This document shows positions 1-14,515 of a stretch of 64,000 bases of DNA, piece after piece (positions within the stretch are counted from its first letter, which is position 1; each line of letters opens with the position of its first letter). The stretch is from Xylocopa sonorina (taxonomy: Eukaryota > Arthropoda > Insecta > Hymenoptera > Apidae). The notes beneath the pieces were generated by a model that ran no database searches, was not told the origin of the DNA, and worked only from the letters and a program-made list of their open reading frames with translations. The translations under genes were made by a program, and so were the position numbers. The stretch is from NCBI RefSeq assembly GCF_050948175.1, contig NW_027490465.1:1-64000 (forward strand), written 5' to 3'.

Positions 1-2913
1 AGAAATCTATTGCTACGATACGTAGACATCTGCAAACGCTATTTCCTTGCAAAGAAGTGTCGCATTTACATTCATTTGAATCGTAGACGAGGAATGCATA
101 ACACTTCGCAATGAATATTATATCTTATCATGAAACATAGAAATGAGATGCGATGTCGCGTTTTAAGAATCATAAGAACTCTTTTGCTACGATACGTAGA
201 CATCTGCAAACGCTATTTCCTTGCAAGGAAGTGTCGCATTTACATTCATTTGATGTGTAGACGAGGAATACATAACACTTCGCAAATCATATTATATCTT
301 ACCATGAAACAAAGAAATGAGATGCGATATCGCGTTTTAAGAATCATAAGAACTCTATTGCTACGATACGTAGACATCTGCAAACGCTATTTCCTTGCAA
401 AGAAGGGTCGCATTTACATTCATTTGAATCGTAGACGAGGAATGCATAACACTTCGCAATGAATATTATATCTTATCATGAAACATAGAAATGTGATGCG
501 ATGTCGCGTTTTAAGAATCATAAGAACTCTATTGCTACGATACGTAGACATCTGCAAACGCTATTTCCTTGCAAGGAAGTGTCGCATTTACATTCATTTG
601 ATGTGTAGACGAGGAATACATAACACTTCGCAAATCATATTATATCTTACCATGAAACAAAGAAATGAGATGTGATATCGCGTTTTAAGAATCATAAGAA
701 CTCTATTGCTACGATACGTAGACATCTGCAAACGCTATTTCCTTGCAAAGATGTGTCGCATTTACATTCATTTGAAGTGTAGACGACGAATACATGACAC
801 TTCGCATATCATATTATATCTTACCATGAAACATAGAAATGAGATGCGATATCGCGTTTTAAGAATCATAAGAACTCTATTGCTACGATACGTAGACATC
901 TGCAAACGCTATTTCCTTGCAAGGAAGTATCGCATTTACATTCATTTGATGTGTAGACGAGGAATACATAACACTTCGCAAATCATATTATATCTTACCA
1001 TGAAACATAGAAATGAGATGCGATATCGCGTTTTAAGAATCATAAGAACTCTATTGCTACGATACGTAGACATCTGCAAACGCTATTTCCTTGCAAAGAA
1101 GTGTCGCATTTACATTCATTTGAAGTGTAGACGAGGAATACATGACACTTCGCAAATCATATTATATCTTACCATGAAACATAGAAGTGAGATGCGATAT
1201 AGCGTTTTAAGAAGCATCTGAAATCCATTGCTACGATACGTAGACATCTGCAAACGCTATTTCCTTGCAAGAAAGTGTCGCATTTACATTCATTTGAAGT
1301 GTAGACGAGGAATACATAACACTTCGCAAATCATATTATATCTTACCATGAAACATAGAAATGAGTTGCGATATTGCGTTTCAAGAAGCATTAGAACCCT
1401 ATTGCTACGATACCTAGACATCTGCAGACGCTATTTCCTAGCAAGGAAGTGTCGCATTTACATTCATTTGAAGTATACATGAGGAATACATAACACTTCG
1501 CAAGTCATATTATATCTTACCATGAAACATAGAAATGAGATGCGATATCGCGTTCTAAGAAGCATTAGAACACTACTGCTACGATAGGTAGACATTTGCA
1601 AACCCTATTTCGTTGCAAGGAAGTGTCGCATTTACATTCATTTGAAGTGTAGACGAGGAATACATAACGCTTCCCAAGTCATATTATATCTTACCATGAA
1701 ACATAGAAATGAGATGCGATATCGTATTTTAAGAAGCATTAGAACTCTATTGCTACGATACTTAGACATCTGCAAACGCTATTTCCTTGCAAGGAAGTGT
1801 CGCATTTACATTCATTTGAAGTGTACATGAGGAATACATAACACTTCGCAAGTCATATTATATCTTACCATGAAACATAGAAATGAGATGCGATATCGCG
1901 CTCTAAGAAGCATTAGAACACTACTGCTACGATAGGTAGGCATTTGCAAACGCTATTTCGTTGCAAGGAAGTGTCGCATTTACATTCATTTGAAGTGTAG
2001 ACGAGGAATACATAACACTTCGCAAGTCATATTATATCTTACCATGAAACATAGAAATGAGATGCGATATCGCATTTTAAGAAGCATTAGAACACTATTG
2101 CTACGATACGTAGACATCTGCAAACGCTATTTCCTTGCAAGGAAGTGTCGCATTTACATTCATTTGATGTGTAAACGAGGAATACATAACACTTCGCAAA
2201 TCATATTATATCTTACCATGAAACATAGAAATGAGATGCGATATCGCGTTTTAAGAATCATAAGAACTCTATTGCTACGATACGTAGACATCTGCAAACG
2301 CTATTTCCTTGCAAAGAAGTGTCGCATTTACATTCATTTGAATCGTAGACGAGGAATGCATAACACTTCGCAAATCATATTATATCTTATCATGAAACAT
2401 AGAAATGAGATGCGATATCGCGTTTTAAGAAGCATTAGAACTCTATTGCTGCGATACCTAGACATCTGCAGACGCTATTTCCTTGCAAGTAAGAGTCGCA
2501 TTTACATTCATATTAATCGTAGACGAGGAATACATGATACTTCGCAAATCATATTATATCTTATCATGAAACATAGAAATGAGATGCGATGTCGCGTTTT
2601 AAGAAGCATTAGAACTCTATTGCTACGATACCTAGACATCTGCAGACGCTATTTCCTTGCAAGGAAGTGTCGCATTTACATTCATTTGAATCGTAGACGA
2701 GGAATACATGATACTTCGCAAATCATATTATATCTTACCATGAAACATAGAAATGAGATGCGATATCGCGTTTTAAGAAGCATTAGAAATCTATTGCTAC
2801 GATACGTAGACATCTGCAAACGCTATTTCCTTGCAAGGAAGTGTCGCATTTACATTCATTTGAAGTGTAGACGAGGAATACATGACATTTCGCAAATCAT
2901 ATAATATCTTACC

Positions 2914-5642
2914 ATGAAACATAGAAATGAGATGCGATATCGCGTTTTAAGAATCATATGAACTCTATTACTACGATACGTAGACATCTGCAGACGCTAT
3001 TTCCTAGCAAGGACGTGTCGCATTTACATTCATTTGAAGTCTAGACGAGGAATACATGACACTACGCAAATCATATTATATCTTACCATGAAACATAGAA
3101 GTGAGATGCGATATCGCGTTCTAAGAAGCATTAGAACACTACTGCTACGATAGGTAGACATTTGTAAACGCTATTTCGTTGCAAGGAAGTGTCGCATTTA
3201 CATTCATTTGAAGTGTAGACGAGGAATACGTAACACTTCGCAAGTCATATTATGTCTTACCATGAAACATAGAAATGAGATGCGATATCGCGTTTTAAGA
3301 AGCATTAGAACTCTATTGCTACGATACGTAGACATCTGCAAACGCTATTTCCTTGCAAGGAAGTGTCGCATTTACATTCATTTGAAGTGTAGACGAGGAA
3401 TACATAACACTTCGCAAGTCATATTATATCTTACCATGAAACATAGAAATGAGATGCGATATCGCGTTTTAAGAAGCATTAGAGCTCTATTGCTACGATA
3501 CGTAGACATCTGCAAACGCTATTTCCTTGCAAGGAAGTGTCGCATTTACATTCATTTGAAGTGTAGACGAGGAATACAGAACACTTCGCAAATCATATTA
3601 TATCTTACCATGAAACGTAGAAATGAGATGCGATATCGCGTTTTAAGAAGCATTAGAACTCCATTGCTACGATACCTAGACATCTGCAGACGCTATTTCC
3701 TTGCAAAGAAGTGTCGCATTTACATTCATTTGAATCGTAGACGAGGAATGCATAACACTTCGCAATGAATATTATATCTTACCATGAAACATAGAAATGA
3801 GATGCGATATCGCGTTTTAAGAAGCATTAGAAATCTATTGCTACGATACGTAGACATCTGCAAACGCTATTTCCTTGCAAGGGAGTGTCGCACTTACATT
3901 CATTTGAATCGTAGACGAGAATGCATAACACTTCGCAAATCATATTATATCTTATCATGAAACATAGAAATGAGATGCGATATCGCGTTTTAAGAAGCAT
4001 TAGAACTCTATTGCTACGATACGTAGACATCTGCAAACGCTATTTCCTTGCAAGGAAGTGTCGCATTTACATTCATTTGATGTGTAAACGAGGAATACAT
4101 AACACTTCGCAAATCATATTATATCTTACCATGAAACATAGAAATGAGATGCGATATCGCGTTTTAAGAATCATAAGAACTCTATTGCTACGATACGTAG
4201 ACATCTGCAAACGCTATTTCCTTGCAAAGAAGTGTCGCATTTACATTCATTTGAATCGTAGACGAGGAATGCATAACACTTCGCAATGAATATTATATCT
4301 TATCATGAAACATAGATATGAGATGCAATATCTCGTTTTAAGAAGCATTAGAACTCTATTGCTACGATACCTAGACATCTGCAGACGCTATTTCCTAGCA
4401 AGGACGTGTCGCATTTACATTCATTTGAAGTGTAGACGAGGAATACATGACACTTCGCAAATCATATAATATCTTACCATGAAACATAGAAATGAGATGC
4501 GATATCGCGTTTTAAGAATCATAAGAACTCTATTACTACGATACGTAGACATCTGCAAACGCTATTTCCTTGCAAGGAAGTGTCGCATTTACATTCATTT
4601 GAAGTGTAGACGAGGAATACATGACACTTCGCAAATCATATTATATCTTACCATGAAACGTAGAAGTTAGATGCAATATAGCGTTCCAAGAAGCATTAGA
4701 ACACTACTGCTACGATAGGTAGACATTTGCAAACGCTATTTCGTTGCAAGGAAGTGTCGCATTTACATTCATTTGAAGTGTAGACGAGGAATACATAACA
4801 CTTCGCAAGTCGTATTATATCTTACCATGAAACATAGAAATGAGATGCGATGTCGCGTTTTAAGAAGCATTAGAACTCCATTGCTACGATACGTAGACAT
4901 CTGCAAACGCTATTTCCTTGCAAGGAAGTGTCGCATTTACATTCATTTGAAGTGTAGACGAGGAATACATGACACTTCGCAAATCATATTATATCTTACC
5001 ATGAAACGTAGAAGTTAGATGCAATATAGCGTTCCAAGAAGCATTAGAACACTACTGCTACGATAGGTAGACATTTGCAAACGCTATTTCGTTGCAAGGA
5101 AGTGTCGCATTTACATTCATTTGAAGTGTAGACGAGGAATACATAACACTTCGCAAGTCGTATTATATCTTACCATGAAACATAGAAATGAGATGCGATA
5201 TCGCGTTTTAAGAAGCATTAGAACTCCATTGCTACGATACGTAGACATCTGCAAACGCTATTTCCCTGCAAGGAAGTGTCGCATTTACATTCATTTGAAG
5301 TGTAGACGAGGAATACATAACACTTCGCAAGTCATATTATATCTTACCATGAAACATAGAAATGAGATGCGATATCGCGTTTTAAGAAGCATTAGAACTC
5401 CATTGCTACGATACGTAGACATCTGCAAACGCTATTTCCTTGCAAGGAAGTGCCGCATTTACATTCATTTGAAGTGTAGACGAGGAATACATGACACTTC
5501 GCAAATCATATTATATCTTACCATGAAACGTAGAAGTTAAATGCAATATAGCGTTCTAAGAAGCATTAGAACACTACTGCTACGATAGGTAGACATTTGC
5601 AAACGCTATTTCGTTGCAAGGAAGTGTCGCATTTACATTCAT
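2914..5642 (+). repeat. Super-repeat block, first copy
   Basis: This block recurs downstream at about 10743-14515. From 2914 to about 5540 the offset is 7829 bp, which is 45 monomers minus one base. The shared private features include a missing G in GACGAGAATG (near 3918 and 11746), the CGCACTTACATTC variant just before it, and paired monomers ending in GTAGAAGTTAGATGC. The downstream copy then carries six extra monomers before realigning. Shared private errors show common descent by segmental duplication, not independent mutation. Confidence 0.85.
3262..3435 (+). repeat. Reference monomer of the satellite
   Basis: This monomer matches the most frequent base at nearly every position and serves as a coordinate standard (position 1 = A of ATGAAACATAG). 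It contains three dyad symmetries: GCGATATCGC at 3282-3291, CTACGATACGTAG at 3319-3331 (5-bp arms, 3-nt loop) and TTCCTTGCAAGGAA at 3349-3362 (perfect 14-bp palindrome). ATATTATAT, near the monomer end, is a fourth weak AT-only dyad. Translated from position 1, the unit is 58 codons without a stop, so the frame continues into the next unit. Confidence 0.95.
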
Positions 5643-7088
5643 TTGAAGTGTAGACGAGGAATACATAACACTTCGCAAGTCATATTATATCTTACCATGA
5701 AACATAGTAATGAGATGCGATATCGCGTTTTAAGAAGCATTAGAAATCTATTGCTACGATACGTAGACATCTGCAAACGCTATTTCCTTGCAAGGGAGTG
5801 TCGCACTTACATTCATTTGAATCGTAGACGAGGAATGCATAACACTTCGCAAATCATATTATATCTTATCATGAAACATAGAAATGAGATGCGATATCGC
5901 GTTTTAAGAAGCATTAGAACTCTATTGCTACTATACCTAGACATCTGCAGACGCTATTTCCTAGCAAGGTAGTGTCGCATTTACATTCATTTGAAGTGTA
6001 GACGTGGAATACATGACACTTCGCAAATCATATTATATCTTACCATGAAACATAGAAATGAGATGCGATATCGCGTTTTAAGAAGCATTAGAAATCTATT
6101 GCTACGATACGTAGACATCTGCAAACGCTATTTCCTAGCAAGGAAGTGTCGCATTTACATTCATTTGAAGTGTACATGAGGAATACATAACACTCCGCAA
6201 GTCATATTATATCTTACCATGAAACATAGAAATGAGATGCGATATCGCGTTCTAAGAAGCATTAGAACACTACTGCTACGACAGGTAGACATTTGCAAAC
6301 GCTATTTCGTTGCAAGGAAGTGTCGCATTTACATTCGTTTGAAGTGTAGACGAGGAATACATAACACTTCGCAAGTCATATTATATCTTACCATGAAACA
6401 TAGAAATGAGATGCGATATCGCGTTCTAAGAAGCATTAGAACTCTATTGCTACGATACGTAGACATCTGCAAACGCTATTTCCTTGCAAGGAAGTGTCGC
6501 ATTTACATTCATTTGAAGTGTAGACGAGGAATACATGACACTACGCAAATCATATTATATCTTACCATGAAACATAGAAGTGAGATGCGATATCGCGTTC
6601 TAAGAAGCATTAGAACACTACTGCTACGATAGGTAGACATTTGCAAACGCTATTTCCTTGCAAGGAAGTGTCGCATTTACATTCATTTGAAGTGTAGACG
6701 AGGAATACATAACACTTCGCAAGTCATATTATATCTTACCATGAAACATAGAAATGAGATGCGATATCGCGTTTTAAGAAGCATTAGAAATCTATTGCTA
6801 CGATACGTAGACATCTGCAAACTCTATTTCCTTGCAAGGGAGTGTCGCACTTACATTCATTTGAATCGTAGACGAGGAATGCATAACACTTCGCAAATCA
6901 TATTATATCTTATCATGAAACATAGAAATGAGATGCGATATCGCGTTTTAAGAATCATAAGAACTCTATTGCTACGATACGTAGACATCTGCAAACGCTA
7001 TTTCCTTGCAAAGAAGTGTCGCATTTACATTCATTTGAATCGTAGACGAGGAATGCATAACACTTCGCAATGAATATTATATCTTATC

Positions 7089-8800
7089 ATGAAACATATA
7101 TATGAGATGCAATATCTCGTTCTAAGAAGCATTAGAACTCTATTGCTACGATACCTAGACATCTGCAGACGCTATTTCCTAGCAAGGACGTGTCGCATTT
7201 ACATTCATTTGAAGTGTAGACGAGGAATACATGACACTTCGCAAATCATATTATATCTTACCATGAAACGTAGAAGTTAGATACAATATAGCGTTCTAAG
7301 AAGCATTAGAACACTACTGCTACGATAGGTAGGCATTTGCAAACGCTATTTCGTTGCAAGGAAGTGTCGCATTTACATTCATTTGAAGTGTAGACGAGGA
7401 ATACATAACACTTCGCAAGTCATATTATATCTTACCATGAAACATAGAAATGAGATGCGATATCGCATTTTAAGAAGCATTAGAACACTATTGCTACGAT
7501 ACGTAGACATCTGCAAGCGCTATTTCCTTGCAAGGAAGTGTCGCATTTACATTCATTTGAAGTGTAGACGAGGAATACATGACACTTCGCAAATCATATA
7601 ATATCTTACCATGAAACATAGAAATGAGATGCGATATCGCGTTTTAAGAATCATAAGAACTCTATTGTTACGATACGTAGACATCTGCAAACGCTATTTC
7701 CTTGCAAAGAAGTGTCGCATTTACATTCATTTGAAGTGTAGACGAGGAATACATGACACTTCGCAAATCATATTATATCTTACCATGAAACATAGAAATG
7801 AGATGCGATATCGCGTTTTAAGAATCATAAGAACTCTATTGCTACGATACGTAGACATCTGCAAACGCAATTTCCTTGCAAGGAAGTATCGCATTTACAT
7901 TCATTTGATGTGTAGACGAGGAATACATAACACTTCGCAAATCATATTATATCTTACCATGAAACATAGAAATGAGATGCTATATCGCGTTTTAAGAATC
8001 ATAAGAACTCTATTGCTACGATACGTAGACATCTGCAAACGCTATTTCCTTGCAAAGAAGTGTCGCATTTACATTCATTTGAATCGTAGACGAGGAATGC
8101 ATAACACTTCGCAATGAATATTATATCTTATCATGAAACATAGAAATGAGATGCGATGTCGCGTTTTAAGAATCATAAGAACTCTATTGCTACGATACGT
8201 AGACATCTGCAAACGCTATTTCCTTGCAAGGAAGTGTCGCATTTACATTCATTTGATGTGTAGACGAGGAATACATAACACTTCGCAAATCATATTATAT
8301 CTTACCATGAAACAAAGAAATGAGATGCGATATCGCGTTTTAAGAATCATAAGAACTCTATTGCTAGGATACGTAGACATCTGCAAACGCAATTTCCTTG
8401 CAAGGAAGTATCGCATTTACATTCATTTGATGTGTAGACGAGGAATACATAACACTTCGCAAATCATATTATATCTTACCATGAAACATAGAAATGAGAT
8501 GCTATATCGCGTTTTAAGAATCATAAGAACTCTATTGCTACGATACGTAGACATCTGCAAACGCTATTTCCTTGCAAAGAAGTGTCGCATTTACATTCAT
8601 TTGAATCGTAGACGAGGAATGCATAACACTTCGCAATGAATATTATATCTTATCATGAAACATAGAAATGAGATGCGATGTCGCGTTTTAAGAATCATAA
8701 GAACTCTATTGCTACGATACGTAGACATCTGCAAACGCTATTTCCTTGCAAGGAAGTGTCGCATTTACATTCATTTGATGTGTAGACGAGGAATACATAA
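7089..8800 (+). repeat. Super-repeat block beginning with GCAATATCTCG monomer, first copy
   Basis: This block starts with a monomer reading GAGATGCAATATCTCG, which destroys the usual GCGATATCGC dyad. It realigns at an offset of 8525 bp (49 monomers minus one base) with 15614-17330. The two blocks also share ACGCAATTTCC and GAGATGCTATATCGC variants. Related GCAATATCTCG monomers occur near 4316, 12145, 18920, 21356, 23096, 30382 and 30740. Confidence 0.8.
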
Positions 8801-10742
8801 CACTTCGCAAATCATATTATATCTTACCGTGAAACATAGAAATGAGATGCGATATCGCGTTTTAAGAATCATAAGAACTCTATTGCTACGATACGTAGAC
8901 ATCTGCAAACGCTATTTCCTTGCAAAGATGTGTCGCATTTACATTCATTTGAAGTGTAGACGAGGAATACATGACACTTCGCATATCATATTATATCTTA
9001 CCATGAAACATAGAAATGAGATGCGATATCGCGTTTTAAGAATCATAAGAACTCTATTGCTACGATACGTAGACATCTGCAAACGCTATTTCCTTGCAAG
9101 GAAGTGTCGCATTTACATTCATTTGATGTGTAGACGAGGAATACATAACACTTCGCAAATCATATTATATCTTACCATGAAACATAGAAATGAGATGCGA
9201 TATCGCGTTTTAAGAATCATAAGAACTCTATTGCTACGATACGTAGACATCTGCAAACGCTATTTCCTTGCAAAGAAGTGTCGCATTTACATTCATTTGA
9301 AGTGTAGACGAGGAATACATGACACTTCGCAAATCATATTATATCTTACCATGAAACATAGAAGTGAGATGCGATATCGCGTTTTAAGAAGCATTAGAAC
9401 TCTATTGCTGCGATACCTAGACATCTGCAGACGCTATTTCCTTGCAAGTAAGAGTCGCATTTACATTCATTTTAATCGTAGACGAGGAATACATGATACT
9501 TCGCAAATCATATTATATCTTATCATGAAACATAGAAATGAGATGCGATGTCGCGTTTTTAAGAAGCATTAGAACTCTATTGCTACGATACCTAGACATC
9601 TGCAGACGCTATTTCCTTGCAAGGAAGTGTCGCATTTACATTCATTTGAATCGTAGACGAGGAATACATGATACTTCGCAAATCATATTATATCTTACCA
9701 TGAAACATAGAAATGAGATGCGATATCGCGTTTTAAGAAGCATTAGAAATCTATTGCTACGATACGTAGACATCTGCAAACGCTATTTCCTTGCAAGGAA
9801 GTGTCGCATTTACATTCATTTGAAGTGTAGACGAGGAATACATGACACTTCGCAAATCATATAATATCTTACCATGAAACATAGAAATGAGATGCGATAT
9901 CGCGTTTTAAGAATCATAAGAACTCTATTGCTACGATACGTAGACATCTGCAGACGCTATTTCCTAGCAAGGACGTGTCGCATTTACATTCATTGAAGTC
10001 TAGACGAGGAATACATGACACTACGCAAATCATATTATATCTTACCATGAAACATAGAAGTGAGATGCGATATCGCGTTCTAAGAAGCATTAGAACACTA
10101 CTGCTACGATAGGTAGACATTTGCAAACGCTATTTCGTTGCAAGGAAGTGTCGCATTTACATTCATTTGAAGTGTAGACGAGGAATACGTAACACTTCGC
10201 AAGTCATATTATGTCTTACCATGAAACATAGAAATGAGATGCGATATCGCGTTTTAAGATGCATTAGAACTCTATTGCTACGATACGTAGACATCTGCAA
10301 ACGCTATTTCCTTGCAAGGAAGTGTCGCATTTACATTCATTTGAAGTGTAGACGAGGAATACATAACACTTCGCAAGTCATATTATATCTTACCATGAAA
10401 CATAGAAATGAGATGCGATATCGCGTTTTAAGAAGCATTAGAGCTCTATTGCTACGATACGTAGACATCTGCAAACGCTATTTCCTTGCAAGGAAGTGTC
10501 GCATTTACATTCATTTGAATCGTAGACGAGGAATACATGATACTTCGCAAATCATATTATATCTTACCATGAAACATAGAAATGAGATGCGATATCGCGT
10601 TTTAAGAAGCATTAGAAATCTATTGCTACGATACGTAGACATCTGCAAACGCTATTTCCTTGCAAGGAAGTGTCGCATTTACATTCATTTGAAGTGTAGA
10701 CGAGGAATACATGACACTTCGCAAATCATATAATATCTTACC

Positions 10743-13700
10743 ATGAAACATAGAAATGAGATGCGATATCGCGTTTTAAGAATCATAAGAACTCTATTGC
10801 TACGATACGTAGACATCTGCAGACGCTATTTCCTAGCAAGGACGTGTCGCGTTTACATTCATTTGAAGTCTAGACGAGGAATACATGACACTACGCAAAT
10901 CATATTATATCTTACCATGAAACATAGAAGTGAGATGCGATATCGCGTTCTAAGAAGCATTAGAACACTACTGCTACGATAGGTAGACATTTGCAAACGC
11001 TATTTCGTTGCAAGGAAGTGTCGCATTTACATTCATTTGAAGTGTAGACGAGGAATACGTAACACTTCGCAAGTCATATTATGTCTTACCATGAAACATA
11101 GAAATGAGATGCGATATCGCGTTTTAAGATGCATTAGAACTCTATTGCTACGATACGTAGACATCTGCAAACGCTATTTCCTTGCAAGGAAGTGTCGCAT
11201 TTACATTCATTTGAAGTGTAGACGAGGAATACATAACACTTCGCAAGTCATATTATATCTTACCATGAAACATAGAAATGAGATGCGATATCGCGTTTTA
11301 AGAAGCATTAGAGCTCTATTGCTACGATACGTAGACATCTGCAAACGCTATTTCCTTGCAAGGAAGTGTCGCATTTACATTCATTTGAAGTGTAGACGAG
11401 GAATACGTAACACTTCGCAAATCATATTATATCTTACCATGAAACGTAGAAATGAGATGCGATATCGCGTTTTAAGAAGCATTAGAACTCCATTGCTACG
11501 ATACCTAGACATCTGCAGACGCTATTTCCTTGCAAAGAAGTGTCGCATTTACATTCATTTGAATCGTAGACGAGGAATGCATAACACTTCGCAATGAATA
11601 TTATATCTTACCATGAAACATACAAATGAGATGCGATATCGCGTTTTAAGAAGCATTAGAAATCTATTGCTACGATACGTAGACATCTGCAAACGCTATT
11701 TCCTTGCAAGGGAGTGTCGCACTTACATTCATTTGAATCGTAGACGAGAATGCATAACACTTCGCAAATCATATTATATCTTATCATGAAACATAGAAAT
11801 GAGATGCGATATCGCGTTTTAAGAAGCATTAGAACTCTATTGCTACGATACGTAGACATCTGCAAACGCTATTTCCTTGCAAGGAAGTGTCGCATTTACA
11901 TTCATTTGATGTGTAAACGAGGAATACATAACACTTCGCAAATCATATTATATCTTACCATGAAACATAGAAATGAGATGCGATATCGCGTTTTAAGAAT
12001 CATAAGAACTCTATTGCTACGATACGTAGACATCTGCAAACGCTATTTCCTTGCAAAGAAGTGTCGCATTTACATTCATTTGAATCGTAGACGAGGAATG
12101 CATAACACTTCGCAATGAATATTATATCTTATCATGAAACATAGATATGAGATGCAATATCTCGTTTTAAGAAGCATTAGAACTCTATTGCTACGATACC
12201 TAGACATCTGCAGACGCTATTTCCTAGCAAGGACGTGTCGCATTTACATTCATTTGAAGTGTAGACGAGGAATACATGACACTTCGCAAATCATATAATA
12301 TCTTACCATGAAACATAGAAATGAGATGCGATATCGCGTTTTAAGAATCATAAGAACTCTATTACTACGATACGTAGACATCTGCAAACGCTATTTCCTT
12401 GCAAGGAAGTGTCGCATTTACATTCATTTGAAGTGTAGACGAGGAATACATGACACTTCGCAAATCATATTATATCTTACCATGAAACGTAAAAGTTAGA
12501 TGCAATATAGCGTTCCAAGAAGCATTAGAACACTACTGCTACGATAGGTAGACATTTGCAAACGCTATTTCGTTGCAAGGAAGTGTCGCATTTACATTCA
12601 TTTGAAGTGTAGACGAGGAATACATAACACTTCGCAAGTCGTATTATATCTTACCATGAAACATAGAAATGAGATGCGATGTCGCGTTTTAAGAAGCATT
12701 AGAACTCCATTGCTACGATACGTAGACATCTGCAAACGCTATTTCCTTGCAAGGAAGTGTCGCATTTACATTCATTTGAAGTGTAGACGAGGAATACATG
12801 ACACTTCGCAAATCATATTATATCTTACCATGAAACGTAGAAGTTAGATGCAATATAGCGTTCCAAGAAGCATTAGAACACTACTGCTACGATAGGTAGA
12901 CATTTGCAAACGCTATTTCGTTGCAAGGAAGTGTCGCATTTACATTCATTTGAAGTGTAGACGAGGAATACATAACACTTCGCAAGTCGTATTATATCTT
13001 ACCATGAAACATAGAAATGAGATGCGATATCGCGTTTTAAGAAGCATTAGAACTCCATTGCTACGATACGTAGACATCTGCAAACGCTATTTCCCTGCAA
13101 GGAAGTGTCGCATTTACATTCATTTGAAGTGTAGACGAGGAATACATAACACTTCGCAAGTCATATTATATCTTACCATGAAACATAGAAATGAGATGCG
13201 ATATCGCGTTTTAAGAAGCATTAGAACTCCATTGCTACGATACGTAGACATCTGCAAACGCTATTTCCTTGCAAGGAAGTGCCGCATTTACATTCATTTG
13301 AAGTGTAGACGAGGAATACATGACACTTCGCAAATCATATTATATCTTACCATGAAACGTAGAAGTTAGATGCAATATAGCGTTCTAAGAAGCATTAGAA
13401 CACTACTGCTACGATAGGTAGACATTTGCAAACGCTATTTCGTTGCAAGGAAGTGTCGCATTTACATTCATTTGAAGTGTAGACGAGGAATACATAACAC
13501 TTCGCAAGTCGTATTATATCTTACCATGAAACATAGAAATGAGATGCGACATCGCGTTTTAAGAAGCATTAGAACTCCATTGCTACGATACGTAGACATC
13601 TGCAAACGCTATTTCCTTGCAAGGAAGTGTCGCATTTACATTCATTTGAAGTGTAGACGAGGAATACATGACACTTCGCAAATTATATTATATCTTACCA

Positions 13701-14515
13701 TGAAACGTAGAAGTTAGATGCAATATAGCGTTCCAAGAAGCATTAGAACACTACTGCTACGATAGGTAGACATTTGCAAACGCTATTTCGTTGCAAGGAA
13801 GTGTCGCATTTACATTCATTTGAAGTGTAGACGAGGAATACATAACACTTCGCAAGTCGTATTATATCTTACCATGAAACATAGAAATGAGATGCGATAT
13901 CGCGTTTTAAGAAGCATTAGAACTCCATTGCTACGATACGTAGACATCTGCAAACGCTATTTCCCTGCAAGGAAGTGTCGCATTTACATTCATTTGAAGT
14001 GTAGACGAGGAATACATAACACTTCGCAAGTCATATTATATCTTACCATGAAACATAGAAATGAGATGCGATATCGCGTTTTAAGAAGCATTAGAACTCC
14101 ATTGCTACGATACGTAGACATCTGCAAACGCTATTTCCCTGCAAGGAAGTGTCGCATTTACATTCATTTGAAGTGTAGACGAGGAATACATAACACTTCG
14201 CAAGTCATATTATATCTTACCATGAAACATAGAAATGAGATGCGATATCGCGTTTTAAGAAGCATTAGAACTCCATTGCTACGATACGTAGACATCTGCA
14301 AACGCTATTTCCTTGCAAGGAAGTGCCGCATTTACATTCATTTGAAGTGTAGACGAGGAATACATGACACTTCGCAAATCATATTATATCTTACCATGAA
14401 ACGTAGAAGTTAGATGCAATATAGCGTTCTAAGAAGCATTAGAACACTACTGCTACGATAGGTAGACATTTGCAAACGCTATTTCGTTGCAAGGAAGTGT
14501 CGCATTTACATTCAT
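10743..14515 (+). repeat. Super-repeat block, second copy with local expansion
   Basis: This is the counterpart of 2914-5642. Within it, the units starting at 12602, 12950, 13472, 13820 and 14516 show step sizes of 348, 522, 348 and 696 bp (2, 3, 2 and 4 monomers). The first copy has only the 4773/5121/5643 series. The net gain is 1044 bp, six monomers. A variant reading GCGACATCGCG marks the added units near 13549 and 14594. This is the signature of recent local unequal exchange. Confidence 0.8.

Noticed and set aside
3170..3200. CENP-B box in the TTTCGTTGCAAGG monomer type
   Set aside because: TTCG plus the spaced A match, but the required CGGG end is GAAG; too weak to call.
9914..10126. 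Minus-strand ORFs of about 70 codons that recur across the array (also 50080-50292, 52863-53075, 58683-58895)
   Set aside because: They are antisense shadows of the satellite that happen to be open where a base is missing; they recur only because the block was duplicated.
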